Below, one piece after another: positions 26,224 to 34,513 of a stretch of DNA of 64,000 bases. Made by a program: the position numbers and the translations under genes. The stretch is from NCBI RefSeq assembly GCF_003584645.1, contig NZ_AP017928.1:150981-214980 (forward strand), written 5' to 3'. A model generated the notes under the pieces. It saw nothing but the letters and a program-made list of their open reading frames with translations, was not told the origin of the DNA and did not search any database. Origin of the DNA: Methylocaldum marinum (GTDB lineage: Bacteria > Pseudomonadota > Gammaproteobacteria > Methylococcales > Methylococcaceae). The stretch's first letter is position 1. Every line of letters begins with the position of its first letter.

Positions 26224-27453
26224 TCATCGCTTCGCGACCTGGACGTCTTCGGCTTCGGCTGCGACGGCGGCCGTCGGTGTTTCCACAAGCCTCACCCGTT
26301 GCCGGGCGGCATCGGTCCAGGCGACGTAAATCTCGCCCCCCGCTTGTGCCAGGCTGAGATGGCGGCTGGGCCAGCGCGGGAATCCACCCCTGTGCAGGCT
26401 GGTGCGACCGAGTACCGTGCCGTCTGGACGCACCCTGGCTATTCGCAATTCCTCATCGGGACCGGAGCGTCCCCGCCAGGCCACGATAGCCGAACCGTCC
26501 TCCAGCAGCTGTGCATCCACATAACCGTTGGCGTCCGTGCCGAGCTCGACGGGTTTGTCGAAATGCGCGCCCTGGTCGGCGGAAAATGCTGCCTTCACCC
26601 GGCCGACGCCATCGGCGGCGGTGAACCAGGCAACCACCGTTTGCGCACCTTTCGAAGCCACGACAGGTCCGTTGCTGGGACAGCCCTCGATGACCCATCC
26701 GTCGGCATGGACGACGCCGCTCGAACGGATGCCTTCCGAGTTCCAGCGCGTGACAGCGATGTCGCGGACCTCTCCGGCGAGATGGTCGCGGTAAGTCGTC
26801 AAGAGCGTATTGCCGTTGGCTGCCGTGTGGGTTTCGCAGCAGGAACAGACGTCTGGATCCAGCGTCTTCTCCGCGCTTGCGCGCCCATCGGCGCCGATCA
26901 GGGTCGCCATGAGACGGTAGACACCCGGCTGCCGCCGGTCGGTCCAGACCAGCGCGAAGCCGCCGTTCTCCAGCGGGGCGGCGGACATCTGTGCATCGTA
27001 GATGCGCGCGACGGCGGGGTAGGGACGTTGCGGCTTGCTCCAGTGGCGTCCGCCGTCCCTGGACGTCGAGACATGAATGTCGGCGGCATAGCGGTCTTTG
27101 GCCCGCTCCGGGTGAATCATCCAGGCCGCGGCCAGCGTGCCGTCCTTTAATCCGATCACGAACGGCGGCGCGGCGAACTTGTCGCGGCTGTCTACCACCG
27201 TTCGCGGCTCGGACCAGGCTCCGCGCTCACGAACCGCGAAACGGAAGCGGTTCGACGGTTTTTTGCCTTCCACCCAGCTCAGCAAGAGCCGTCCCCGGTC
27301 GAGCTCGGTCAAATGATGCTGACGACTGCCCTCGGCGGCGGGGATATCGATTTCCCGCACATGGGCCTCCGATGCACTCGCGGGAGTCACGGCAAGCCAG
27401 GCAAGCAGCAGCACGGCAAAGAAATGTGAAATTGATGAGTGTGTCGTCGTCAT
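26224..27453 (-). CDS. Secreted sialidase-fold (BNR/Asp-box) protein with CxCC motif
   Basis: 409 aa with a signal peptide (about 1-28, FAVLLLAWLAVTPASAS). Repeated beta-propeller blades carry Asp-box-like turns (VSTSRDGGRHWSKPQ at about 130; AFSADQGAHFDKPVEL at about 290). The segment LDPDVCSCCETHTAANGN at about 200-217 has a Cys-x-Cys-Cys cluster that could bind metal. A classic neuraminidase Arg triad is not obvious, so a glycosidase function is doubtful. It faces the cytochrome c gene tail to tail. Role unknown; periplasmic or surface location is expected. Confidence 0.75.
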   Translation of the reverse strand: MTTTHSSISHFFAVLLLAWLAVTPASASEAHVREIDIPAAEGSRQHHLTELDRGRLLLSWVEGKKPSNRFRFAVRERGAWSEPRTVVDSRDKFAAPPFVIGLKDGTLAAAWMIHPERAKDRYAADIHVSTSRDGGRHWSKPQRPYPAVARIYDAQMSAAPLENGGFALVWTDRRQPGVYRLMATLIGADGRASAEKTLDPDVCSCCETHTAANGNTLLTTYRDHLAGEVRDIAVTRWNSEGIRSSGVVHADGWVIEGCPSNGPVVASKGAQTVVAWFTAADGVGRVKAAFSADQGAHFDKPVELGTDANGYVDAQLLEDGSAIVAWRGRSGPDEELRIARVRPDGTVLGRTSLHRGGFPRWPSRHLSLAQAGGEIYVAWTDAARQRVRLVETPTAAVAAEAEDVQVAKR

Positions 27454-27853
27454 GAGACCTCTTGGGGCGCGAATCGAGCCGATAAGCCACTGCTTGAGGA
27501 ACGAAGCCGCCCTTGCTTTTTATCCCGGCTCGGCCCGAATGCCGAGACGCAAAAACTATTCGACGTGTCCGGCATCGCTTTCTTTCCCGATGAGGAAAAA
27601 GAGACTCGACCAAAGCTGTGGCGACCGCTCGGAATCGAATGCGATAGCAGGATGTGGTCGCGGTCAGCCCGTCGATGAAAAGCCGACGGCGTTTCGGAGA
27701 GGCCAACCGCAAGTCAGCAGTAACAAGAGTTCAATCCTCGTGCCATAAATCCGGTCCTCGGAATATCAATGGTTTATGTAGAATCCGGATTTTCGGACCG
27801 GCTGGCGCTAATGCATATCCCGCACCTCACCGGGTTAAATCCCGCATCGGCTA
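27454..27853. other. Intergenic stretch upstream of sRNA copy A
   Basis: It contains the upstream region of the sialidase-fold gene (start 27453). Short frames on both strands have no motifs. I see nothing else I can support. Confidence 0.45.
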
Positions 27854-27899
27854 TGCGACAAAATGCCTCATTGGATCAATGGTTTAGGTAGGGTAGGAT
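27854..27899 (+). promoter_or_regulatory. Promoter and operator of candidate sRNA copy A
   Basis: -35 TTGGAT (27871-27876), 17-bp spacer, -10 TAGGAT (27894-27899). Directly abutting the -35 is TGCGACA-AAA-TGCCTCA (27854-27870), an imperfect 7-bp inverted repeat. The same layout with TGCGACA-AAA-TGTCTCA occurs at 41017-41062, which is strong evidence for function. The box is centred near -44, a position typical of an activator contacting RNA polymerase. Confidence 0.65.
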
Positions 27900-27905
27900 A
27901 GTGCC

Positions 27906-28008
27906 ATCTCGTAGCAATCAAGGGTTCTCCTCCGGGACCTGACCGTACGAGTGCGTGAGATCTCCTCATTCGATCGGGATGCCGTTCATTCGGCATCCCG
28001 TTTTTTTT
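27906..28008 (+). ncRNA. Candidate small RNA, copy A
   Basis: About 103 nt from the predicted start to a rho-independent terminator: stem CGGGATGCCG (27975-27984) / CGGCATCCCG (27991-28000), 6-nt loop TTCATT, eight T. Shared with copy B (41069-41167) are CTCGTAGC near the 5' end, GGGTTC, the 15-nt GCGTGAGATCTCCTC, and ATCGGGATGCC with a TTCAT loop. The variable segments between do not keep a reading frame. CTCCTC could pair with Shine-Dalgarno sequences, a common seed type in bacterial sRNAs. It points towards the 3' end of the cassette E PepSY gene. Confidence 0.65.
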
Positions 28009-28102
28009 GCCCCGCGCAATCCTTGTGCGGAGGTGTTGTGGCCACGGCCGCGAATTCCGGAGATTCGTGCCGGATCCGGGATTTCCGTACTCGAATCCGA
28101 TT

Positions 28103-29317
28103 TCACTCTATCGGGGCCGCTTTTGAAGCGGCTTTCGCGATCCGCCCTTCGAGCCGTCGCGTGGCTTTTCGCTTCTGCAGCCAGCGGCTGAGGCCGGTCA
28201 GGTAAAGCACCAGGGGCAGAAAACCCGCGATGCACACCAGAATGCGTCCAGCCAGGCCCAAGGCCTCGCCGTTGTGCAGCGGCCACATCAGGTTCAAAAA
28301 GGTTTCGCCCGCCGTGAATCTGTTCGGGTCTCGCACGGCGAGGACCTCGCCGCTGAACTGGTCCACCCAAACGGTCGTGGTGGTGAAGAAGAGGCTGGCT
28401 TCTCCGGGCTGACGCATTTGGATGGCATGGAATCCCTCCGGGCCGCCCGGCGTTTTGACGAAGCGGACTCGGGCATCCGGAAAAATCGATCCGGCAACCG
28501 CCGCGGCGTGTTCGAGGGTGATCGGTGCGACATCCGCCACAGGGACGGATTTCAGACCCTCGGGCGGAGCCGGCGCCGGGCTGAAGTTGCCGTAAATCGG
28601 CGATACCAGCGCGACCGCCGATCGGACGTAGTCGCGAAAAACCAGGCAAGTCCCCGAGAAGGCGATCGTGAACAAGACCGCCAACCCGTAGATCCCGAAC
28701 AGCTTGTGGATGTCGAAGATCGATCGCTCCACACCGGCGCCGCGCTTGAAGGCCAATGCCGCGCGCCAGTTGTTGCCTCGCGGCCACCAGAGATAGACGC
28801 CGGTGGCCAGGGTAATCATCAAGACCAGTCCGAAAACGCCGGCCAGTTTGAAACCGGCGGACCCCAGGAAAAAGGTCGAATGGAGGTCATAGATCCAGGT
28901 GATGAGAAAGCTGAAATCGGAATAAATGCGGTTCGCGACGATGTCCGCCGTGTAGGGATTGACCGAAACGAAGAGGATCTCGGAGGAACCGTCCGCTTTC
29001 TTTCCCATCTGGCGAGCCAGGATCATGCCGGCCTCGTGGCGCGGCATTTCGAGCGACCAGATGCCGTTCCGCTCCGGATGCGCCGCGCGCAGCGCCGCCA
29101 GGATCTCGTCCAGGGATTTTCGAGTGTCTCCCGGTTCGGCCACGATCAGTTCGGGATTCAGCCATTCGTCGATATCCCATCGGAACACGTTTACGGCTCC
29201 GGTAAGCCCCATCAGCACCCAGACCGCACCCACCGACAGCCCCAGCCATAGATGGACCTTGAGCCATATCGGGCGCAGCCTGAATCGGGCGATACGGTTG
29301 TCAGGTCGGTCGGACAT
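28103..29317 (-). CDS. PepSY-TM inner-membrane protein, divergent subtype (cassette E)
   Basis: 404 aa. Helices at about 22-45 (WLGLSVGAVWVLMGLTGAVN), 145-185 (GFKLAVFGLVLMITLATGVY-type segment ending WWPRGNNW), 203-225 (FDIHKLFGIYGLAVLFTIAF) and 345-368 (GRILVCIAGFLPLVLYLTGL), then RWLQKRKATRR. PepSY segments: VNPYTADIVANRIY and VWVDQFSGEVLAVRD. His residues LHST, IFDIHK and LHNGEALG are kept. It lacks the GLACPV motif of the other PepSY proteins here and has FLPLVLY instead, so it belongs to a separate branch. The gap to the receptor (228 bp, with a REP) is larger than in B and D. Confidence 0.84.
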   Translation of the reverse strand: MSDRPDNRIARFRLRPIWLKVHLWLGLSVGAVWVLMGLTGAVNVFRWDIDEWLNPELIVAEPGDTRKSLDEILAALRAAHPERNGIWSLEMPRHEAGMILARQMGKKADGSSEILFVSVNPYTADIVANRIYSDFSFLITWIYDLHSTFFLGSAGFKLAGVFGLVLMITLATGVYLWWPRGNNWRAALAFKRGAGVERSIFDIHKLFGIYGLAVLFTIAFSGTCLVFRDYVRSAVALVSPIYGNFSPAPAPPEGLKSVPVADVAPITLEHAAAVAGSIFPDARVRFVKTPGGPEGFHAIQMRQPGEASLFFTTTTVWVDQFSGEVLAVRDPNRFTAGETFLNLMWPLHNGEALGLAGRILVCIAGFLPLVLYLTGLSRWLQKRKATRRLEGRIAKAASKAAPIE

Positions 29318-29450
29318 TCGGGTCTCCTGTCGTAAATACGGATAGAGCTGTTGTCGGATGGATTCTTAGCGTGCGGGAGCGGGCTTTAGCGCTCAGGTCG
29401 TTCGATCGCGGGTTCGAGCATTTTCCGGTTTGGCGCTGCACCCAAAGTAG

Positions 29451-29470
29451 GTCGGCAAGCCTTTGCCGAC
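29451..29470. repeat. Single REP palindrome between receptor E and its PepSY gene
   Basis: GTCGGCAAgcctTTGCCGAC, an 8-bp stem with a 4-nt loop. It lies in the 228-bp gap between two genes expected to be cotranscribed, where it could cause differential mRNA stability. Confidence 0.7.
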
Positions 29471-29545
29471 GCACGCCGTCCGTGAGGGGCTCTGTCTGCA
29501 ACGACCTACATCTGATCGTCCGATCGCGGCGTTTCCCGAGTGTCG

Positions 29546-31969
29546 TCAGTATTCCAGCCGAATCGAACCGAGCACCGTCAAGGGCTCGGCGACGGTGATC
29601 CTTCCCCTGGGATTGCCGTCGATGATGTCGGTGGACTTGTAATACGCCTTGTCCAGGATATTGTTGACATTGACCTGGGCTGTCATCCGCGTGGGACCGA
29701 CTCTGAAGCGATAGGCCGCCATGGCGTCCCAGCGGACGTAGCCCGGCAGTTGGAAGGTGTTTTCGTTGTCGCCTTCGCGCTGGCCGGCCACGTAGACGCC
29801 GGTGCCCACACTGAAGCCGTCCAGGGCCGTGCCGAAAAAATCGTATTTGGCCCACAGGCTGCCGGAGTTCTCCGGGACGTTGGGCAGTCGGTTGCCTTCG
29901 TTGCCGCCGTTGTCCTTGAGGATCCTGCCGTCGATGTAGGCATAGGTCGCGATGAGACTCAGGCTGTCGGTAAGCTGGCCTTTCAGGTCGAATTCGATGC
30001 CCTGGCTGCGCGCCTTGCCCACCGTGACTTGGTCGTTGGGATCGGGCGTCGAGATGTCGGCGGTCTGCATGTTGAGCTTTTCGATATGAAAGTACGCCAG
30101 GCTTCCGGTCAGTCTGCCATCGAGTAACTCGGTTTTGACGCCGGCTTCGAACTGTTCGGCGGTTTCCGGTTTCAGGGGCTCGCCGGAGGCGGAGCGTCCG
30201 GGATTGTCCGCGCCCAATGACTCCACGTAGTTTCCGTAAACCGATAGCCAAGGCCACGGCTGGTAAAGAATGCCTACCCGCGGCTGGAAACGTTCCGTTT
30301 CGAGTACCGTCTGGTCGATGGCCGCCATGGAAACGCCGGAAAAGCCGCTCTTGCTGCGCACCCAGTCGTGGCGTCCACCGCCCAGGATGTGAAGCTTGTC
30401 CCAGAGCGTAATCTGGTCCTGGAAATAAAGGCCGAACCATTCGGTCGTCGCCGTATAGAAATTGGTCGGCGCATGATCCCGAAAGACCCGGTGCCGGTTC
30501 AGGTCCACGGTGCCGTAAACCGGATTGTAAATGTCGATGTCCGAGACTGGTCTGAACGAACCGACGGATTCCTGGTGGTATTCGTACCAGTCGGCGCCGA
30601 CCAGCACCGTGTGACGGGCCCCGAAAGTCTCGAAATGGCCGGTGAGATCGATGTATGAACCGAATTGGTGGCGCTCGTAATCGGTAAAGTTGGCAAAGCG
30701 CCCCATGCTTCGATTGTCCAGACGCAGGAACGGATGGACCACCGTTTCCAGGAAATAGTCCTGCAGGTGCGCGACGAAGCCGTTGCGTATGAGCCAATCC
30801 TTGTTGAAGCGGTGCGACCAGTTGAAATCGACCAGATAGTCGTCGGTATGCGTATCGGTTCCGGGCTCCGCCAGGTAGCGGCTGATCGGCACCTCAGCCG
30901 GGCGCTTGCCCACGGCCGGAACGCCGTGATCCAGCATGAAATACGTGTTCTTGTACTCGAAATTCAGATTGAATTCGGTGTCCTCGGAGAGCCGCCAGGT
31001 CAGCGACGGTGCCACGAATATACGGTCTGTGAAGACGAAATCTCGGAACGAGTCGGCGTTCGTGTAGCCGAGATTGAACCGATAGAGCAGCGCATCGTTC
31101 CCGGCGATCGGACCGGTGGCGTCGACGGTGGTGCGGTACAGATCGTAGGAACCGAACTGCTGCTGCAGCGAATAATAGGACTCGCTCAATGGCTTCTTGG
31201 TGACGATGTTGACGATGCCGCCGGGATCGACCCGCCCGTAGAGCATGGCGGCCGGCCCCTTGAGAATGTCGATGCTGTCCACGTTGGCGGTCTCGGCGGC
31301 ATACCCGGTCATGCGAAAGCCGTTCCGATAGACGCTGGACTGGCGTGTCGGAAAGCCCCGGATGATGAAGCTGTCGTACAGGCTGCCGTAGCCCCAGTCG
31401 CGCTGCACGCCGCTGACGTTCTTGACCGCGTCTTCCACCGTGATGACCTGCTGATCGTCCATTATGGCCCTGGAAACGACCTGCACCGACATCGGTGTCT
31501 CCATGATCGGCGTATCGGTCTTGGTGGCGGTGGAGCTGCGGGTTACGGCATAGCTTTGGCCGTCCTCCTCGATCACCGCCTCGCCTTTTACCATGATCGG
31601 AGACAGTTGCACTTCCTGGCCATCGACCGCGGGCCTTTCGGCGCGGGCAAGGGTGACCGTGCCGCTGGGCGTAACGCTGTAGCTCAGCGGCGTGCCGGCC
31701 AACAGCCGGTCCAGCGCTATTTCGGGCGGGTACTCTCCTTTGAGTCCTCCTGTTTTCAAGCCTTCCGTCATTTCGCTGCCGTACAGAAGCTGCCGGCCGC
31801 TCTGTTTGCCGAATGCGAGCAAGGCGCTGTTCAGAGGCTGCGGAGGAATGTCGAAACGGGTGTTTTCCGCGGCACCGGCGGTGAAGGCGGACAGCAAGGG
31901 CAGACCGAACGCCAGCGTGCGGCAATGCCGGCGGGACCGATCTTTCTGGATTCGTGAAGGCTGGGACAT
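29546..31969 (-). CDS. TonB-dependent siderophore-type receptor with STN domain (cassette E)
   Basis: 807 aa from ATG 31969 (MSQPSRIQKDRSRRHCRTLA), which has AGGAG 9 nt upstream; the frame extends 13 codons further without a better site. Signal peptide about 10-33, STN at about 38-108 (FDIPPQPLNSALLAFGKQSG), linker VQLSPIMVKGEAVI, plug from about 145 (TATKTDTPIMETPMSVQVV, VEDAVKNVSGV, ILKGPAAMLYGRVDPGGIVN), barrel ending IRLEY. Close paralogue of receptors B and D. It probably signals to the FecR at 32737-33777 and imports a metallophore. Confidence 0.93.
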   Translation of the reverse strand: MSQPSRIQKDRSRRHCRTLAFGLPLLSAFTAGAAENTRFDIPPQPLNSALLAFGKQSGRQLLYGSEMTEGLKTGGLKGEYPPEIALDRLLAGTPLSYSVTPSGTVTLARAERPAVDGQEVQLSPIMVKGEAVIEEDGQSYAVTRSSTATKTDTPIMETPMSVQVVSRAIMDDQQVITVEDAVKNVSGVQRDWGYGSLYDSFIIRGFPTRQSSVYRNGFRMTGYAAETANVDSIDILKGPAAMLYGRVDPGGIVNIVTKKPLSESYYSLQQQFGSYDLYRTTVDATGPIAGNDALLYRFNLGYTNADSFRDFVFTDRIFVAPSLTWRLSEDTEFNLNFEYKNTYFMLDHGVPAVGKRPAEVPISRYLAEPGTDTHTDDYLVDFNWSHRFNKDWLIRNGFVAHLQDYFLETVVHPFLRLDNRSMGRFANFTDYERHQFGSYIDLTGHFETFGARHTVLVGADWYEYHQESVGSFRPVSDIDIYNPVYGTVDLNRHRVFRDHAPTNFYTATTEWFGLYFQDQITLWDKLHILGGGRHDWVRSKSGFSGVSMAAIDQTVLETERFQPRVGILYQPWPWLSVYGNYVESLGADNPGRSASGEPLKPETAEQFEAGVKTELLDGRLTGSLAYFHIEKLNMQTADISTPDPNDQVTVGKARSQGIEFDLKGQLTDSLSLIATYAYIDGRILKDNGGNEGNRLPNVPENSGSLWAKYDFFGTALDGFSVGTGVYVAGQREGDNENTFQLPGYVRWDAMAAYRFRVGPTRMTAQVNVNNILDKAYYKSTDIIDGNPRGRITVAEPLTVLGSIRLEY

Positions 31970-32149
31970 GCGGCTTTTCTCCTGATCTTCTTGTTTTTCG
32001 GCGGGCAAAATAGTTCGCCCACGAGAGCTATGACGGAGTCGGAGAAAAAAACCACATGGCGTAATCGCCGGCGGATTTTACGCTGGGTCCCGAACTCCTG
32101 TTCGGGACCGATGCCGAGAAGCTCCGGCTTCCCGATTCGGAAGCCGGGG

Positions 32150-32512
32150 GCGTCGGCAAGGGATTGCCGACCTACAACCGTGCACCCTGTAGGTTGGGAA
32201 TCCTTTCCCGACGTCACGGCCTGATCGAGCGTCTGTGTCGGCAAGGGATTGCCGACCTTATAACCGTGCACCCTGTAGGTCGGGAATCCTTTCCCGACGT
32301 CATGCTCCGGCCGAGCGCCTTCGTCGGCAAGGGATGGCCGACCTACAACCGTGCACCCTGTAGGTTGGGAATCCTTTCCCGACGTCATGCTCCGGCCGAG
32401 CGCCTTCGTCGGCAAGGGATGGCCGACCTACAACCGTGCACCCTGTAGGTTGGGAATCCTTTCCCGACGTCACGGCCTGATCGAGCGTCTGTGTCGGCAA
32501 GGGATGGCCGAC
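32150..32512. repeat. BIME-like array, 4.5 double REP units of about 85 bp
   Basis: Five GTCGGCAAgggat(T/G)GCCGAC units start at 32152, 32237, 32323, 32408 and 32493, alternating with four GTTGGGAAtcctTTCCCGAC-type units. Linkers CCTACAACCGTGCACCCTGT and CATGCTCCGGCCGAGCGCCT are nearly identical between units. Three of the five first-type units carry the same stem-breaking base (GGATGGCCGAC), showing copy spread within the array. It fills the receptor upstream region of cassette E; 32513-32736 holds no gene. Confidence 0.9.
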
Positions 32513-32736
32513 AACTTCTAAGGCTCACTCGCGCCGCGTGGAACCGTCGCAAGCGGAACATCTGATGGCGTCCCGTGAACGCGCCGGGTGGGATGGCCGC
32601 GCGGGGCTGACGATATCGAATCCAGTTCAACGGCCTTGCCGTAGCCCGTTTGTAGAACAGCGAAATACGCGGGTCGCGGCTTCCCTCATCCCGGATCTCG
32701 TTTCACTTCATCCGGGGCTACGGGCTCGCAGCGTGT

Positions 32737-33777
32737 TTACCGCAGAATCACCCAGTAGTCCGTCAGGCGGGTGACGCGCAGCGGTGTGGTTTCGGCAACG
32801 GCGGCGATCACCTTGTCGGTATCGGCGAGACGGAAAAGCCCGCTCAAGCGCCGGTCGGCGAACGATTCGTCGAGCAGCGTCACCCGTCCCTTCCGGTAGC
32901 GGTTGAGCGTGGCGACCACCTCGGCCAGCGGGGTTTGATCGAAGACTAGATAGCCTTCGCGCCACGCGGCGGAGCGATCGACTCCGCCTTTCCGCGGGAC
33001 GATCCGGCCGTCCGCCTCGAGGCTGGCGGCTTGACCGGCTTTCAGCGAGATGCGCTGGCGGAACGTACTGGCCTCGACCACGCCCTCCAGCATTGCGACT
33101 TCGGTCTTTTCTTCCGACTGCCGGACGGTGAAGGCCGTGCCCACGGCCTTGACTTCGCCCTGGCGGCTGGCGGCGACGAACGGACGCGCCGGGTCCCTGG
33201 CTACCTGGAAAAACGCTTCGCCCCGAAGCACCTTGATCCGCCGCGTCGACTGTTCGAAACGAACCGCGACGGCGCTGTCGGAATTCAAACTGGCGCGGGA
33301 ACCGTCGGGCAGCAGAAAATCCTGAATTTCGCCCTTGCCGGTTCGGTAATCCGCTTCGAGCGCGAGCATGGGATCGAGAAAGATCAGGCTCGCGATCAGA
33401 ACGGAAAGGCAGGCGAATGTCCAGCCGAGGCGTACCGAGAGGCGCGGAAAGCCGGTGCCGCGCGAGCGGCTTCGGGTAGGATCGGTTTCGGATCGCGATC
33501 GTCGCGGCCTCGCCGTCGTTTCCGCGGGACTTGCGCGAGCCGTTTCCATGGGCAGGGGAGACGATCCGGGCAGCGACCGGCCTCGCAGCGGTTCCAGCCC
33601 TTCCCAGAGCGCGAGCGCATTGTGCCAGGCCGTCTCGTGTTCCGAGCTCTGCGTGCGCCAGCGCTCGAGTCGCCGTGTCTCGGCCGCTGTCGGCGTGCGC
33701 GTTTTCAGAACGATCAGCCAGTCGAGCGCTTCGCTTGCCAAACGGTCAGGGTCGCGGGAGGGTAGGGATTCGGGCAT
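32737..33777 (-). CDS. FecR-type anti-sigma regulator (cassette E)
   Basis: 346 aa. DUF4880 at about 14-62 (ALDWLIVLKTRTPTAAETRR, TQSSEHETAWHNALALWEGL), transmembrane helix at about 118-135 (FACLSVLIASLIFLD), FecR domain at about 148-240 (FLLPDGSRASLNSDSAVAV, IKVLRGEAFFQVARDPARPF, KAVGTAFTV), DUF4974-like segment (VFDQTPLAEVVATLNRYRKG) and terminal YWVILR. It follows the sigma gene by 69 bp. Expected to read the STN state of receptor E. Confidence 0.9.
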   Translation of the reverse strand: MPESLPSRDPDRLASEALDWLIVLKTRTPTAAETRRLERWRTQSSEHETAWHNALALWEGLEPLRGRSLPGSSPLPMETARASPAETTARPRRSRSETDPTRSRSRGTGFPRLSVRLGWTFACLSVLIASLIFLDPMLALEADYRTGKGEIQDFLLPDGSRASLNSDSAVAVRFEQSTRRIKVLRGEAFFQVARDPARPFVAASRQGEVKAVGTAFTVRQSEEKTEVAMLEGVVEASTFRQRISLKAGQAASLEADGRIVPRKGGVDRSAAWREGYLVFDQTPLAEVVATLNRYRKGRVTLLDESFADRRLSGLFRLADTDKVIAAVAETTPLRVTRLTDYWVILR

Positions 33778-33846
33778 AAAGCGGCCGTTGTCTTAGGAGG
33801 CTCGTGAAGATAGACGAGCCGCTGCCAAAAAACCACACGCCACGAG

Positions 33847-34371
33847 CTAATCTTCGTGTACGCGGCGATTCAGATGCAGCAGCGTGCGCTTGAGATGTTC
33901 TTCCACCGTGCGCAGGGAAACGCCGAGCCGCTCCGCGATTTCCCGCTGTTTCAAGCCTTCGAATCGGCTCAGATAAAAAATGCGTTGGCTGAGCGGCGGA
34001 AGTTCCTGCAGCGCCGCCGTCGCCCGGTCGAGCTGCTCCGAGGCGAGGGTCGCGGTTTCCCCGGTCCGTTCCTCGACTGGAAGAGATGCCGAATCGTCTT
34101 CGTCCGTGTCGTTCAACTCGGCGAAGAGGCCAAATCGGGTCTTGCCGCTCCGATGGTAGTCCGTAATCAGATTCAGGGCGGTCCTGAACAAATAAGCGCG
34201 CGGATTGCCGATGCGGCTCAGGTCGCCGCTTCGCCAGAGCCGCAAGAAGGATTCCTGGCAAAGGTCGGCCGCGGTTTGGGCGCAACCCAGCCGGCCGAAC
34301 AAGAAGGCCAGGAGGTCCTTGCGGCAATCCCGGAAAAGCTGGGCAAGCAATTGATGGTCGGTCGACGGCAT
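33847..34371 (-). CDS. ECF sigma factor, FecI type (cassette E)
   Basis: 174 aa. Region 2: QTAADLCQESFLRLWRSG and LFRTALNLITDYHRSGK. Region 4: LPPLSQRIFYLSRFEGLK and QREIAERLGVSLRTVEEHL. Upstream on the coding strand TTATAATCATTCGC (complement at 34428-34442) resembles half of a Fur box, which would give iron control of the whole cassette; this is a weak match. Confidence 0.9.
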   Translation of the reverse strand: MPSTDHQLLAQLFRDCRKDLLAFLFGRLGCAQTAADLCQESFLRLWRSGDLSRIGNPRAYLFRTALNLITDYHRSGKTRFGLFAELNDTDEDDSASLPVEERTGETATLASEQLDRATAALQELPPLSQRIFYLSRFEGLKQREIAERLGVSLRTVEEHLKRTLLHLNRRVHED

Positions 34372-34513
34372 AAGTTTCGAGCACTTTGGACATATCGGTA
34401 AAGCAGTCCTTATGCCAAATCATGTAAGCGAATGATTATAAAAGGCCGATCCGGCCGGTTCGGCGGTTTTGCCGTCAACGGCTGCGGCAAATCACACAGT
34501 GCTCTTGCGGCGG

